A stretch of DNA of 64,000 nucleotides from Mumia flava (lineage in GTDB: Bacteria; Actinomycetota; Actinomycetes; Propionibacteriales; Nocardioidaceae): positions 186,001 to 250,000 of the forward strand of contig NZ_PGEZ01000001.1 of assembly GCF_002797495.1 (NCBI RefSeq), in the 5' to 3' direction. The position numbers were made by a program, and so were the translations under genes. The notes beneath the pieces were generated by a model, which made no database searches, had not been told where the DNA came from, and saw only the letters and a program-made list of their open reading frames with translations. Positions within the stretch are counted from its first letter, which is position 1. Every line of letters begins with the position of its first letter. Below, in pieces: positions 33,036 to 42,804 of the stretch.

Positions 33036-33698
33036 GTGGAGCGAGAGATCCCGATGTTTCCCTTGAGCAGCGTCGTGCTGCCCGGGCAGACGATCGCGCT
33101 GCACATCTTCGAGGACCGCTACCGCGAGCTCGTGACCCATCTGCTGAGGCTGCCCGAGACCCAGCGGCGCTTCGGGATCGTCTCGATCCGGGAGGGGTAC
33201 GAGGTCGGCGACGCCGGCGTCCAGTCGATCCACCGGGTCGGTGTCGAGGTCCGGCTGACCGACGTCACCGAGCACGAGGACGGGCGCTACGACGTCACGG
33301 TCGAGGCCGGGTCGCGGATCCGCCTCGACGCCGGCGTGACCAGCGAGTCGTTCATGTGGGGTCACGTCACCGAGCTCGACGAGCCGGTCGGCGACGACGC
33401 CGACCTCGAGGCCGACCGGGCGCACGCGATCTTCGACGCCTACCGCACCGAGCTGAACCGCTTCCGCCTCGACGCGTCGGTGGAGGCACTCCCGAACGAC
33501 CCCGTCGAGCTCTCGTACGTGCTCGCGTCGAGCGCGGTGCTCACCCTCCCCGACCGCCAGGAGCTGCTCGAGGCCGACGACGCCGCCTCGAGGCTGCGCT
33601 CCTACCGCGCCCTGGTGCGCGACGAGATCGCCGCGATGCGGGCGGTCCCGAGCCTGCCGGCCGTCGACGTCGCCCGGACGTCCTGGTCACCGAACTGA
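33036..33698 (+). CDS. LON substrate-binding domain protein
   Basis: 220 residues resembling the N-terminal domain of Lon protease without the ATPase or protease parts. [24 protein letters not shown]-type start, FGIVSIREG and the helical C-terminal half ending in repeated Asp/Ala/Arg are typical. GTG 33036 is preferred over ATG 33054 because it keeps the IPMFPL strand of the family. Stand-alone LON domains are thought to act as adaptors, but no function is established. It is divergent from hisD and 26 bp ahead of the ybaK-like gene. Confidence 0.85.
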   Translation: MEREIPMFPLSSVVLPGQTIALHIFEDRYRELVTHLLRLPETQRRFGIVSIREGYEVGDAGVQSIHRVGVEVRLTDVTEHEDGRYDVTVEAGSRIRLDAGVTSESFMWGHVTELDEPVGDDADLEADRAHAIFDAYRTELNRFRLDASVEALPNDPVELSYVLASSAVLTLPDRQELLEADDAASRLRSYRALVRDEIAAMRAVPSLPAVDVARTSWSPN

Positions 33699-33724
33699 CC
33701 CCGAACCCGACCGGACGGACACCG

Positions 33725-34222
33725 ATGGCGAAGCGCAAGAACCGGGGCGCCGGCACGGGTACGCCCGCGACGGCCCTGCTCGAGTCGTCCGGGGCGACGT
33801 GGACCGCGCACCCCTACGAGCACGACCCGCGGGCGGCGTCGTACGGGCTGGAGGCGGCGCAGGCGCTGGGCGTCGCGGTGTCCCGGGTCTACAAGACGCT
33901 GCTCGCCGACTGCGACGGCGAGCTGACGGTCGCGGTCGTGCCCGTCGACCGCCAGCTCGACCTCAAGGCCCTCGCACGCGCCGTCGGCGCGAAACGGGCC
34001 GCGATGGCCGAGCCGGCGCGGGCCGAGCGCTCCACGGGCTACGTCGTCGGCGGCATCAGCCCGCTCGGCCAGCGCACCGCGTTACGGACCGTGGTCGACG
34101 ACTCCGTGGGGGCGTGGCCGACGATCTTCGTCTCCGGCGGCCGCCGCGGTCTCGACATCGAGCTGACGCCGCAGGTGCTGATCGAGCTCACCGCGGCGGG
34201 GTCCGCACCGATCGCCCGCTGA
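33725..34222 (+). CDS. ybaK: YbaK/EbsC-type aminoacyl-tRNA deacylase
   Basis: 165 residues. YGLEAAQALGV, VYKTLLADCDGELTVAVVPVDRQLDLKALARAVGAK and GYVVGGISPLGQR match the Cys-tRNA(Pro) deacylase YbaK, which clears tRNA-Pro mischarged with cysteine. The lysine in VYKTL corresponds to the functionally important residue of the family. A short Lys/Arg/Thr N-terminal arm precedes the domain. Likely co-transcribed with the LON-domain gene. Confidence 0.88.
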   Translation: MAKRKNRGAGTGTPATALLESSGATWTAHPYEHDPRAASYGLEAAQALGVAVSRVYKTLLADCDGELTVAVVPVDRQLDLKALARAVGAKRAAMAEPARAERSTGYVVGGISPLGQRTALRTVVDDSVGAWPTIFVSGGRRGLDIELTPQVLIELTAAGSAPIAR

Positions 34223-34224
34223 CG

Positions 34225-34251
34225 GCCGGCCGAGTCCGCTGCACGGCCGGC
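34225..34251. terminator. Hairpin after the ybaK-like gene
   Basis: GCCGGCC (34225-34231) pairs with GGCCGGC (34245-34251), starting 3 bp past the stop. It lies between convergent genes; only seven pairs. Confidence 0.4.
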
Positions 34252-34292
34252 ACCGGTCGTACGGCGGGCTCGGGCCGGGTCAGCCGGCACGC

Positions 34293-35462
34293 TCAGCCGG
34301 GCTGAGCCTCGGTCAGACCCGACGGCTTCGCCGGGTCCCAGCGGAGCACGGCGCCGACCCCGTCGAGCAGCGCCTCGGCGCCGTCGTAGGCGATCGTGAT
34401 GCCGGCGTCCTGCGCCGCGGCGGCCGTACCGAGCGCGAGGTCGGCGCGGCGCGCGTGCGCGTCGCCCGACGACAGCTGTCGGATCTCGTCACGGTGCATC
34501 GACAGCTCCAGGGGCTTCTCCCCCATCCACAGCTTGATCTCGGCGAGCGTGCTCACGGGACCGATCGCCTCGTCGGACACCACGAGCTCCTCGACCTGCG
34601 CCTTGCGCAGCGCATCGACCACCCGTGCGAGGCCGGTCACCGCCAGCCCGTTGCGGCCGACCTCGGCGGAGAAACGATCGAGCACCAGGCCTCTCCGCCG
34701 CTCGCGGAAGGCCTCGAGGACCTCGTCGACCCGCGCCTCGAACGTGCCGTTGACGTCGTTGTTGCGCGCCCCGCCCGGAACCTGCTCGGCCACCTCGCGG
34801 GCAGCCGCGCCCAGCGCACCCTGGACCAGGGCGACCGCACGGACGTCGCCGGTCAGCACCAGCAGGTCGGGGCGACGCTCGAGGACGATCCGGTCGAGAT
34901 CGGCCGCGACCGTCTCGGCGTTGCGCTCCCACGAGTCCTCGACCCGGCTCTCGATCCGCTTGTGCGACAGCCCGCCACCGCGGATCTTGTTCAGGACGTC
35001 GTGCGCACCGTCCACGCTCTCACGGTGGGGAGACCCGCCCACGGCGCCGGAGGTCGAGTCGTACAGCACCAGGTCCGCGCCGGTCCGGTCGATCTCGGCG
35101 AGGAGATACCGGACGGTGTCGTCGGCCTCGCGAGCGAGGGCGAACACGTCGGGGCCCATCGTCAGCACGGCCTCGTCCTTGCGCGGCGGGGCCAGAAGCA
35201 GCCGGTCCATGAGGACCTCGTCCTCGGATGCCACCACCAGGCGGCCGTGCGGCCCGCCGGCCCGCGTCGGGCGCAGCACCTGTTCCTCCAGGACACCGGA
35301 GAACGCGGCCCCCGGCCCCTGGTCGTCGAGCGACCGCCGCAGCTCCGACCATCGCATCGCGACGGCCCGGTCACCGCTCTCGGTGTCCCGACTGGCGTCC
35401 ATCACCACGGTTGCGAGCATTCGATCCGTCGGAAGCTGCTCGGTGAGCCACTGAAAGTGCAC
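34293..35462 (-). CDS. Vms1/baeRF-like protein (Rv2629 family)
   Basis: 389 residues. The domain order matches bacterial relatives of the release-factor eRF1 and Vms1: an N-terminal domain up to ~120, a middle domain with RTGADLVLYDSTSG and SHKRIESRVEDSWERNAE, and a C-terminal domain with ELVVSDEAIG and AGITIAYDGAEALLDGVGAVLRW. Relatives are proposed peptidyl-tRNA hydrolases or ribosome-associated factors; the mycobacterial homologue belongs to a hypoxia-linked regulon. The start is GTG at 35462. Assignment by fold motifs only; activity not shown. Confidence 0.75.
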   Translation of the reverse strand: MHFQWLTEQLPTDRMLATVVMDASRDTESGDRAVAMRWSELRRSLDDQGPGAAFSGVLEEQVLRPTRAGGPHGRLVVASEDEVLMDRLLLAPPRKDEAVLTMGPDVFALAREADDTVRYLLAEIDRTGADLVLYDSTSGAVGGSPHRESVDGAHDVLNKIRGGGLSHKRIESRVEDSWERNAETVAADLDRIVLERRPDLLVLTGDVRAVALVQGALGAAAREVAEQVPGGARNNDVNGTFEARVDEVLEAFRERRRGLVLDRFSAEVGRNGLAVTGLARVVDALRKAQVEELVVSDEAIGPVSTLAEIKLWMGEKPLELSMHRDEIRQLSSGDAHARRADLALGTAAAAQDAGITIAYDGAEALLDGVGAVLRWDPAKPSGLTEAQPG

Positions 35463-35604
35463 GCTCCGCCCCTCTCTCCACGGTTGCAGACCACGGCCGC
35501 GGCCGGTCGAGGTTCACGGGCACGAGCGCCCCCGCGTCCTCGTCACTCCGGCGCTGCCCATGGTCCAGCGTGCCTCAGCCTCGGCCCGGATGCCACCGGC
35601 GGCG

Positions 35605-36219
35605 TCAGCGCGGGAGCGGCGGGTCGGTCTCCGTGGGAGCACCGCTCCCCTGCGGCGCACGACCGGGCCCCTGGGCCTCGGCCGACGCGGCCGGATCGAC
35701 CGGCTCGTCGCGGGGCAGCAGGAAGGTCCAGACCACCATCGCGACCGCGAGTGCCGCCACCGGCCAGACCAGCAGCACGCCCCAGGCATCGACGGCGAGC
35801 CGGTCGGCGACGGTGTCGCCGACCGCCGCCGACGTCGCCGCTGCCTCCGGGTCACCCGGGCCCAGCGCGATCCCGGTCAGGGCCGAGACGGCCGCACCCA
35901 CGGTGCCCGCGACCGCGAGCCACACCACGGTGGCGGCCCCCGCGCGGGGCCCGGTCCGCAGGCACACCACCGACGCGGTCAGCGCAGACGCCACGACAGC
36001 GACCGCCGCGTACGTGACGACGACGCCGAAGCGCGCCGAGGCCGCCTCCTCGCCCGCCTGGAGACCGGTGGGGCCGTCGTCGCCGCCGACGACGGTGAAC
36101 TGGACCGGGTCGGCCAGCCAGGCCCACAGCACGCCCGCGAGAATCCCCGCGAGGACGTAGGCCAGCAACACGGCGGCGACACGTCGTCCTGCGCGTGAGT
36201 CGTCCGGTCGGTCGGCCAT
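35605..36219 (-). CDS. Four-segment membrane protein of unknown function
   Basis: 204 residues with four clear membrane segments (about residues 14-37, 68-95, 103-130 and 145-172). A hydrophilic extracytoplasmic loop after the first contains DPVQFTVVGGDDGPTGLQAGEEAASARFG, and the C-terminal ~35 residues are Pro/Ala/Glu-rich. The layout resembles DUF2567-like actinobacterial proteins, but I do not assign it firmly. The start at ATG 36219 removes an unlikely N-terminal extension of the open frame. It follows dnaE by 53 bp on the same strand. Confidence 0.6.
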   Translation of the reverse strand: MADRPDDSRAGRRVAAVLLAYVLAGILAGVLWAWLADPVQFTVVGGDDGPTGLQAGEEAASARFGVVVTYAAVAVVASALTASVVCLRTGPRAGAATVVWLAVAGTVGAAVSALTGIALGPGDPEAAATSAAVGDTVADRLAVDAWGVLLVWPVAALAVAMVVWTFLLPRDEPVDPAASAEAQGPGRAPQGSGAPTETDPPLPR

Positions 36220-36272
36220 CGCACCATCATCGCGCGCGTCACCCGGCGCGAACACCGCGCCCCCGACCGACG

Positions 36273-39200
36273 TCACGACGCGAGGCAGCCCGGCCCCAGG
36301 AGCGCCTTGAGATCGGCGATCAGCGAGGACGACGGGCTCACCCGCAGGCGGGCGTCCAACCGCATCACCTTGGTGCTGCGGTTGCCGACCAGCCGCAGGT
36401 GCACCTCGGTCGCACCGGGATGGCTCGCCAGCACGTCACGCAGCTGCTCGACGACACCGGCGGTGCAGCGCGACGTCGGCACCGAGATCACGACCGGCCC
36501 CTCCGTCCCGACGGACAGGTCGGCGGCGCTCACCTCGGTCGCACTGATCTCAGGGGTGTCCTCCTTGCGGCGCAACCGGCCCTTCACGACGACCACGGCG
36601 TCCTCGACCAGCAGATGGCCCGACAACGTGTAGACCGACGGGAAGAGCATCACGTTGATCGCACCCTCGAGGTCCTCGACGGTCACGATCGCCCACGGAT
36701 CACCCTTCTTCGTCAGCTTGCGCTGGATCCCCGTGACCAGCCCGGCCACGGTCACGTTGCTGTTGTCCGGGCGCTCCTCGTCGGCGATCACCTCGCCGAT
36801 CGTGCAGTCGCTGACCGCACGCAGCACGTGCTCGAGTCCGAACAACGGGTGGTCGGAGACGTACAGACCGAGCATCTCGCGCTCGTGCGCCAGCAGCGTC
36901 GTCTTGTCCCACTCCTCGACGTCGGGCACCGCGACGCTCGCGCCGGCGAAGCCCGCAGCCTGGTCGTCGAGACCCGCGAACAGCGAGTCCTGACCGATCG
37001 CTGCGTTGCGCTTGATGTCGACGTACTGGTCGACGGCGTCCTCGTGGACCGTCACCAGCGCGCGCCGGAAGTGCTTCAGCGAGTCGAAGGCGCCGGCCTT
37101 GATCAGGGACTCGATCACCCGCTTGTTGCAGACGACCGGCGGCACCTTCTCCATGAAGTCGGAGAAGTCGGCGTAGGCGCCCTCGGCCTCGCGGGCGGCC
37201 GTGATGGCATCGACGACGTTGTGGCCGACGTTGCGGATCGCCGACAGGCCGAACCGGATGTCGTTGTCGACCGCGGTGAAGTTGGCCTCCGAGTCGTTGA
37301 CGTCGGGCGGGAGCACCTTGATGCCCATCCGGCGGCACTCGTTCAGGTAGATCGCGGACTTGTCCTTGTCGCCGCGGACGCTGGTCAGGAGGGCCGCCAT
37401 GTACTCGGCCGGGTAGTGCGCCTTGAGGTAGGCCGTCCAGTAGGACACCACGCCGTACGCCGCCGAGTGCGCCTTGTTGAACGCGTAGTCGGAGAACGGC
37501 AGCAGGATGTCCCACAGCGTCTTCACGGCCGCGGGCGAGTAGCCGTTCGCCTTCATCCCGGCTTCGAAGTTCTCGTACTCGGCGTCGAGAACCTCCTTCT
37601 TCTTCTTGCCCATCGCGCGCCGGAGCAGGTCGGCTTGGCCGAGGGAGTAGCCGGCGAGCTTCTGCGCGATCGCCATGACCTGCTCCTGATAGATGATCAG
37701 GCCGTAGCTGGTCGACAGGATCTCCTCGAGCGGCTCGGCCAGCTCGGGGTGGATCGGCGTGATCTCCTGGCGGCCGATCTTGCGCAGGGCGTAGTTCGTG
37801 TGGGAGTCCGCGCCCATCGGGCCCGGGCGGTACAGGGCGATCAGCGCCGAGATGTCCTCGAAGTTGTCGGGCTTCATCAGGCGCAGCAGCGCCCGCATCG
37901 GCCCGCCGTCGAGCTGGAACACCCCGAGTGAGTCGCCGCGCGACAGCAAGGCGTACGCGTCCGGGTCGTCCAGACCCAGGTCCTCCAGGACGACCTGCTC
38001 GCCGCGGTTGTTCGCGATGTTCTCGAGCGCGTCGTCGAGCACGGTGAGGTTGCGAAGCCCCAGGAAGTCCATCTTGACCAGCCCGAGCGTCTCGCACGTC
38101 GGGTAGTCGAACTGGGTGATGATCGCGCCGTCCTGCTCGCGCTTCATCACCGGGACGATGTCGAGCAGCGGCTCGCTCGACATGATGATCCCGGCCGCGT
38201 GCACCCCCCACTGCCGCTTCAGGCCCTCCAGGCCCTCGGCGGTGTCGACGACCTTCTTCGCGTCCGGGTCGGAGTCGTACAGCGCACGGAACTCGCCGCC
38301 CTCGCTGTAGCGGTTGTGGGTCTCGTCGAAGATCTGCTTGAGCGGGACGTCCTTGCCCATCACCGCCGGCGGCATCGCCTTGGTGATCCGCTCCCCCATG
38401 GAGAACGGGTATCCCAGCACGCGGGAGGCGTCCTTGACGGCCTGCTTGGCCTTGATCGTGCCGTAGGTGACGATCATCGCCACCCGGTCGTCGCCGTACT
38501 TCTCGGTGACGTAGCGGATCACCTCACCGCGCCGGCGCTCGTCGAAGTCGACGTCGAAGTCCGGCATCGACTTGCGCTCGGGGTTGAGGAACCGCTCGAA
38601 GATCAGGCCGTGCGGGATCGGGTCCAGGTCGGTGATCCGCATCGCGTACGCGCACATCGAGCCTGCACCGGACCCGCGCCCCGGGCCGACCCGGATGCCC
38701 TGCTCCTTGGCCCAGTTGATGAAGTCGGCGACGACCAGGAAGTAGCCCGGGTAGCCCTTGCCGATGATGACCTCGGTCTCGTACTCGGCCTGCTTGCGGG
38801 CGTAGTCCGGGACCCCCTCGGGGTAGCGGGCCTGGAGTCCGCGCTCGACCTCCTTGATGAACCAGGAGGTCTCGCTCTCGCCCTCGGGCACCGGGTACCG
38901 GGGCATGAAGCGGCCCTCGCCCTCGGTGAACTCGACGTTGCACCGCTCGGCGATCAGCAGCGTGCTGTCGCACGCCTCCCGCAGGCCCGCCTGGTCCTCC
39001 CAGATCGCCCGCATCTCCTGCGGCGACTTGATGTAGTAGCCGTCCCCGTCGAACTTGAAGCGCGTCGGGTCCTGCAGCGTCTTGCCCGACTGGACGCACA
39101 GCAGCGCGCCGTGCGCGGTCGCGTCCTCAGGGTGGGTGTAGTGCGAGTCGTTGGTCGCGACGAGCCTCAGATCGAGGTCCTTGGCGAGGCGGAGCAGGCC

Positions 39201-39809
39201 GTCGCGGACGCGATTCTCGATCGACAGGCCGTGGTCCATCAGCTCGACGAAGAAGTTGTCCTTGCCGAAGATGTCGCGGAACTCCGCGGCCGACGCACGC
39301 GCCTTGTCGTAGTCGCCGATCCGTAGCCAGGTCTGCACCTCGCCGGACGGGCAGCCCGTGGTCGCGATCAGGCCCTCGGCGTACTCGGCCAGCAGCTCGC
39401 GGTCCGCACGAGGCTTGTAGAAGAACCCCTCCAGCGACGAGCGCGACGACAGCCGGAAGAGGTTGTGCATCCCCGTGGTCGACTCGGCCAGCAGCGTCAT
39501 GTGGGTGAACGCGCCGCCGCCGGAGACGTCGTCGTCGCCCCCCTTGTTCCACTGGACGCGCTTGCGCTCGCCGCGGTGGGTGTCGGGCGTGAGGTACGCC
39601 TCCATCCCGATGATCGGCTTCACCCCGGCGGCCCGTGCCTTGCTGTAGAAGTCGTACGCGCCGAAGACGTTGCCGTGGTCGGTCATGGCGATCGCGTCCA
39701 TGCCGAGGTCGGCCGTCCGGGCGAACATGTCCGACAGCCGCGCTGCACCGTCGAGCATCGAGTACTCCGTGTGGACGTGCAGGTGCACGAACGAGTCTCG
39801 GCTCGACAT
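36273..39809 (-). CDS. dnaE: DNA polymerase III alpha subunit
   Basis: 1178 residues, the replicative polymerase. The PHP domain at the N-terminus keeps its metal motif (HLHVH at 9-13, TDHGN at 43-47), so proofreading by this domain, as known for mycobacterial DnaE1, is plausible. GPGRGSGAGS (~375-384) and PDFDVDFDERR (416-426) form the catalytic palm; fingers, tandem helix-hairpin-helix and an OB fold (NVTVAGLVTGIQRKLTKKG, near 1000) follow. Length fits DnaE1 rather than DnaE2. A GAGGAGG site precedes the ATG at 39809. Confidence 0.97.
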   Translation of the reverse strand: MSSRDSFVHLHVHTEYSMLDGAARLSDMFARTADLGMDAIAMTDHGNVFGAYDFYSKARAAGVKPIIGMEAYLTPDTHRGERKRVQWNKGGDDDVSGGGAFTHMTLLAESTTGMHNLFRLSSRSSLEGFFYKPRADRELLAEYAEGLIATTGCPSGEVQTWLRIGDYDKARASAAEFRDIFGKDNFFVELMDHGLSIENRVRDGLLRLAKDLDLRLVATNDSHYTHPEDATAHGALLCVQSGKTLQDPTRFKFDGDGYYIKSPQEMRAIWEDQAGLREACDSTLLIAERCNVEFTEGEGRFMPRYPVPEGESETSWFIKEVERGLQARYPEGVPDYARKQAEYETEVIIGKGYPGYFLVVADFINWAKEQGIRVGPGRGSGAGSMCAYAMRITDLDPIPHGLIFERFLNPERKSMPDFDVDFDERRRGEVIRYVTEKYGDDRVAMIVTYGTIKAKQAVKDASRVLGYPFSMGERITKAMPPAVMGKDVPLKQIFDETHNRYSEGGEFRALYDSDPDAKKVVDTAEGLEGLKRQWGVHAAGIIMSSEPLLDIVPVMKREQDGAIITQFDYPTCETLGLVKMDFLGLRNLTVLDDALENIANNRGEQVVLEDLGLDDPDAYALLSRGDSLGVFQLDGGPMRALLRLMKPDNFEDISALIALYRPGPMGADSHTNYALRKIGRQEITPIHPELAEPLEEILSTSYGLIIYQEQVMAIAQKLAGYSLGQADLLRRAMGKKKKEVLDAEYENFEAGMKANGYSPAAVKTLWDILLPFSDYAFNKAHSAAYGVVSYWTAYLKAHYPAEYMAALLTSVRGDKDKSAIYLNECRRMGIKVLPPDVNDSEANFTAVDNDIRFGLSAIRNVGHNVVDAITAAREAEGAYADFSDFMEKVPPVVCNKRVIESLIKAGAFDSLKHFRRALVTVHEDAVDQYVDIKRNAAIGQDSLFAGLDDQAAGFAGASVAVPDVEEWDKTTLLAHEREMLGLYVSDHPLFGLEHVLRAVSDCTIGEVIADEERPDNSNVTVAGLVTGIQRKLTKKGDPWAIVTVEDLEGAINVMLFPSVYTLSGHLLVEDAVVVVKGRLRRKEDTPEISATEVSAADLSVGTEGPVVISVPTSRCTAGVVEQLRDVLASHPGATEVHLRLVGNRSTKVMRLDARLRVSPSSSLIADLKALLGPGCLAS

Positions 39810-39855
39810 CAGGCAGGGGCCTCCTCAAGACGATGCGGACCGGGGAAGGACTCAT

Positions 39856-39861
39856 ACTCTA
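39856..39861 (-). promoter_or_regulatory. Candidate -10 box for dnaE
   Basis: TAGAGT on the minus strand, 46 nt before the dnaE ATG, in an AT-richer patch. No convincing -35 is seen. Confidence 0.35.
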
Positions 39862-39912
39862 GTCGCGCCCACCGACGGGATTCGGGCGGCACGCGGAGCC
39901 GCTCGGGAAAGG

Positions 39913-40734
39913 TCATCGAGACGCCTCGGTCGGCGCCCCCGGAACCGGTGCGGGAACCCGACCGCGGTAGCCCAGGGCCTCCTCGATGGCCCGGGCAGCG
40001 TCACGGACCAGCGGTGCGATCTCGGCCCGCCGCGACGCCGTCATGCGCGCCGCCGGACCCGAGACGCTGATCGCGGCGACCGGGCGCGAGCGCCTGTCGA
40101 CGACGGCCGCTCCCACACAGCAGACCCCGAGCTCGTTCTCCTCCGCATCCATCGACACGCCCGACGCCCGGATGCGCGCCAGCTCGGCGAGCAGCTCGTC
40201 TCGTCCCGTCAGGGTGTGCGCGGTGACGGCAGGGCGGGGCGAGGCCAGGACGGCGTCGAGATCCTCCGGCGGTAGCCGGGACAGCACGGCCTTGCCCATC
40301 GACGTGCAGTACAGGGCGATCTGGTGCCCGATGCCTGAGACGAGGCGGACGGAGTGCGAGCTCTCGACCTTGTCGATGTAGGTGATCTGTCCGCCGGTCG
40401 GCACGCCGAGGTGCACGGTCTCACCGGTCTCCGCTCCCAGGGTCGCCAGGATGGGCTTGGCGACCGACCGGAGGATGTCGCCGTCGAGCAGCTCGGTCGC
40501 GAGGGCGAGCAGACGGGCCCCGAGGTGCAGACGGCCACCGTCGTCGCGGCAGAGGACACCCAGCTGCAGCAGCGTCGTCACGTAGCGGTGGGTCGTGCTT
40601 CTCGCCTTGCTGGCTCCACCGGAGAGCGCGGCGAGCGTGATGCCCTCGGACCCGGCCGCGGCGACCTGGTCGAGGATCTCGAACGCGTGCACGACGCTGG
40701 TGGAGACGCCGCGGCCGCTCGGTTCGTTCCCCAT
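39913..40734 (-). CDS. IclR family transcriptional regulator
   Basis: 273 residues. The winged helix-turn-helix at the N-terminus (residues ~10-75) has STSVVHAFEILDQV, SKARSTTHRYVTTLLQLG. The effector domain (85-260) has KPILATLGAETGETVHLGV, YCTSMGKAVLS and ENELGVCCVGAAVVD, as in IclR proteins that bind small carboxylates or sugar acids. A TACACT box lies 10 nt upstream of the ATG at 40734, so the leader is very short. The secreted-protein gene 40844-42757 lies upstream in the same direction and is a plausible target. Confidence 0.9.
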   Translation of the reverse strand: MGNEPSGRGVSTSVVHAFEILDQVAAAGSEGITLAALSGGASKARSTTHRYVTTLLQLGVLCRDDGGRLHLGARLLALATELLDGDILRSVAKPILATLGAETGETVHLGVPTGGQITYIDKVESSHSVRLVSGIGHQIALYCTSMGKAVLSRLPPEDLDAVLASPRPAVTAHTLTGRDELLAELARIRASGVSMDAEENELGVCCVGAAVVDRRSRPVAAISVSGPAARMTASRRAEIAPLVRDAARAIEEALGYRGRVPAPVPGAPTEASR

Positions 40735-40744
40735 ATTGCGCTTC

Positions 40745-40750
40745 AGTGTA
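40745..40750 (-). promoter_or_regulatory. Candidate -10 box for the IclR-type gene
   Basis: TACACT on the minus strand, 10 nt before the ATG; it implies a leader of only a few nucleotides. Confidence 0.4.
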
Positions 40751-40779
40751 GGGGGATCGAGTGCCCCGGGAAGCCCCGA

Positions 40780-40809
40780 GCGCCCGCCCGGTCGGATCCG
40801 GACGGGCGC
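40780..40809 (-). terminator. Hairpin after the secreted-protein gene
   Basis: GCGCCCG (40780-40786) pairs with CGGGCGC (40803-40809). After one mismatch, CCGG/CCGG extends the stem around a 6-nt loop. It lies 34 bp past the stop and separates the gene from the IclR gene. Confidence 0.6.
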
Positions 40810-40843
40810 CCGCGGGGGGAACTCCGGGCGACGGGGTCGCAGC

Positions 40844-42757
40844 TCAGTTCTTCTTCGGCACCATCAGCTTGATCGAATCGATCGTGGCACTCCCTTCACC
40901 TGCGTCGGTGTACGGGTCGCCGATGACGGGGAAGTCCGGGTACGCCGAGTCGGACGGCCACTGGTGCTCCCACTCCTGCTGCGCGAACACTCCGTTCTGG
41001 ACCAGCGAGCGGTCGTAGCGGCCGTCGTACTGGTCGGGGGTGTTGTTGTAGTGCCAGATCGGTGTGGCACCGCCGATGAACGGCGAGTAGAACCGCAGGG
41101 TGCGGTACCCGCCGCGCAGGAAGTCACCGGTGACCTCGAGCGTGTAGCCGGTGTCGCTGCGCTCGACCGCGAAGACGTAGTCGGAGTTCGGCATCAGCTC
41201 GGGCTGCATCTCCGCCGCGGCGTACGGGGAGATCGGGACCGGCAGCCCGCGCGTGCACGTCGTGGAGAACCATTGCGAGTTGCCGGTGATGCCGCCGGTG
41301 CCGGGCGTGAAGTTGGGCAGGCCGTTGAACCACATGTCGATCACGTTGTACGTGCTGTCCCGGTAGGCGTACGACGAGTTGTCGCTCGGGTCGCACACCC
41401 GGCCGCCGCTCCCGCTCCCGATCCGGTCCGGGTGCTGGGCGAAGGAGTCCATGAGGATCTTGCGGCGGTAGTGCCAGAAGTGCAGGTTGGCCGGCTTCGG
41501 GTCGGCGAAGTCGACGATCCCGAGCAGGTGGAAGGCGTTGTAGCCGAACGGGCCGTCGACCACGCTCTGCCAGCTGCAGGGGTCCGGGTCGGTGGGGTCG
41601 TTGTCCCAGCCCGGCGTGCCGATTCCCTCGGCGTACGGGAACTGGGTCTTGCACTGCTCGTCCTCCGGCGTGTACCCGTTCTCCTTGCCGTCGTACAGGA
41701 TGCTGCCGTTGCGCTGGCCGCCGAAGTCGAGCGTCTTCAGGTGGTACTCGAGCCGGTACTCCGGCGGCAGCTTCTCGCTGGTGGTGACGAACGCACCGCC
41801 GTAGGAGTCCGGCGAGTCGATCCGGAGCGCCTTCTCGCTCGTGGGGAGCCTCGTGGTCGAGATCCGCGGCGGGTTCTGCGGCGCGCCCGAGCCGTCCCAG
41901 TCGCGCGCGGACAGCGTCGCGGTCAGCCAGTCGTCCTTGCCGAACCTCACCTCCTTGCGGTAGGTCGTGAAGGTCTTGAGGACGTCGTCCTCCCAGGTCG
42001 GCCCGTAGTCGTTCTTCCACCAGTCGCCGGCGTCGTCCATGATCGTGTCGAACGGCTCGTCGTAGTCGTAGCGGACCCACGGCGCGCTGTCGGTGTCGAC
42101 CGCCCGGCTCTGCGCCTGGAAGTTCTCCGAGTGGAGCACCTTCCACTTCGTCGACGGCGCCGCCTCGCCCGCCGCGCACGGCAGCGTCACACCGTCGTCG
42201 TCCTCGATGATCGTCAGCGAGATGCTGTGGATGGCCACGCCGGCCGAACCGGCCGCCAGCCGGAAGTCGGTCCCGCCGTTCTCCCGGTTGGCGAAGCGCC
42301 CGTCGACGACGTTGAAGGCTGCGGTCTGCCACTCCTGGGTGTCGGCACGGACCACGGTTCCCGCCGACGCGTACGCACCGGCCTGCGAGTCGTACTGCAG
42401 GCTCAGCCCGTCCTTCCCCTCGTCGTAGTACTCCGCGCGGATGCAGGCGACGTACGGGCTGTCGTACGCGATCGCGTCGTCGATGTCCACGTACAGGTAC
42501 TTGGCGCCGGTCCCGACCGTACGGCGCGCGCTCTGCCCGCCGATCACGACCGGTGTCGTCTGCCCGTCCCCTTGCTCGACCTGGGTGAGCCCGGCCGGCT
42601 CGTTCGTCTCGCCCAGGACGATCGATGCGTCCGGCTCGTCCACGGCGGCTGCGGTCGACGTGCTCGCGACCCCGGGCGGGGCGGCGAACGCGCCGACGCA
42701 CAGGGCGGCCGCGGCTGCGGAGGCCGCAAGAGTCGCGCTCTTGTGCCCAGTCCTCAT
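40844..42757 (-). CDS. Large secreted protein of unknown function, possibly carbohydrate-active
   Basis: 637 residues with a Sec signal (MRTGHKS, Ala-rich core, cleavage near residue 31). Residues ~40-195 look like a beta-sandwich module (KYLYVDIDDAIAYDSPYV, FRLAAGSAGVAIHSISLTI) of the kind that accompanies glycoside hydrolases. The C-terminal ~420 residues are rich in Trp, Tyr, Asp and Gly (WKVLHSENFQAQSRAV, YRLEYHLKTLDFGGQRNGSILYD, HYRRKILMDSF) and resemble a jelly-roll lectin or lyase fold. I do not recognise a named family. An AAGGAG site precedes the ATG at 42757. An IclR-type regulator follows downstream, as is common for polysaccharide or aromatic catabolism genes; that link is inference. 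Confidence 0.7.
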   Translation of the reverse strand: MRTGHKSATLAASAAAAALCVGAFAAPPGVASTSTAAAVDEPDASIVLGETNEPAGLTQVEQGDGQTTPVVIGGQSARRTVGTGAKYLYVDIDDAIAYDSPYVACIRAEYYDEGKDGLSLQYDSQAGAYASAGTVVRADTQEWQTAAFNVVDGRFANRENGGTDFRLAAGSAGVAIHSISLTIIEDDDGVTLPCAAGEAAPSTKWKVLHSENFQAQSRAVDTDSAPWVRYDYDEPFDTIMDDAGDWWKNDYGPTWEDDVLKTFTTYRKEVRFGKDDWLTATLSARDWDGSGAPQNPPRISTTRLPTSEKALRIDSPDSYGGAFVTTSEKLPPEYRLEYHLKTLDFGGQRNGSILYDGKENGYTPEDEQCKTQFPYAEGIGTPGWDNDPTDPDPCSWQSVVDGPFGYNAFHLLGIVDFADPKPANLHFWHYRRKILMDSFAQHPDRIGSGSGGRVCDPSDNSSYAYRDSTYNVIDMWFNGLPNFTPGTGGITGNSQWFSTTCTRGLPVPISPYAAAEMQPELMPNSDYVFAVERSDTGYTLEVTGDFLRGGYRTLRFYSPFIGGATPIWHYNNTPDQYDGRYDRSLVQNGVFAQQEWEHQWPSDSAYPDFPVIGDPYTDAGEGSATIDSIKLMVPKKN

Positions 42758-42804
42758 GGCGTGCTCCTTCGTGCAGGTCGGTTCGGAGTGTCGACCCGAG
42801 AGCG

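Noticed and set aside
36273-39809. Intein in dnaE
   Set aside because: DnaE is a common intein host, but the conserved palm motifs are uninterrupted and the length is normal.
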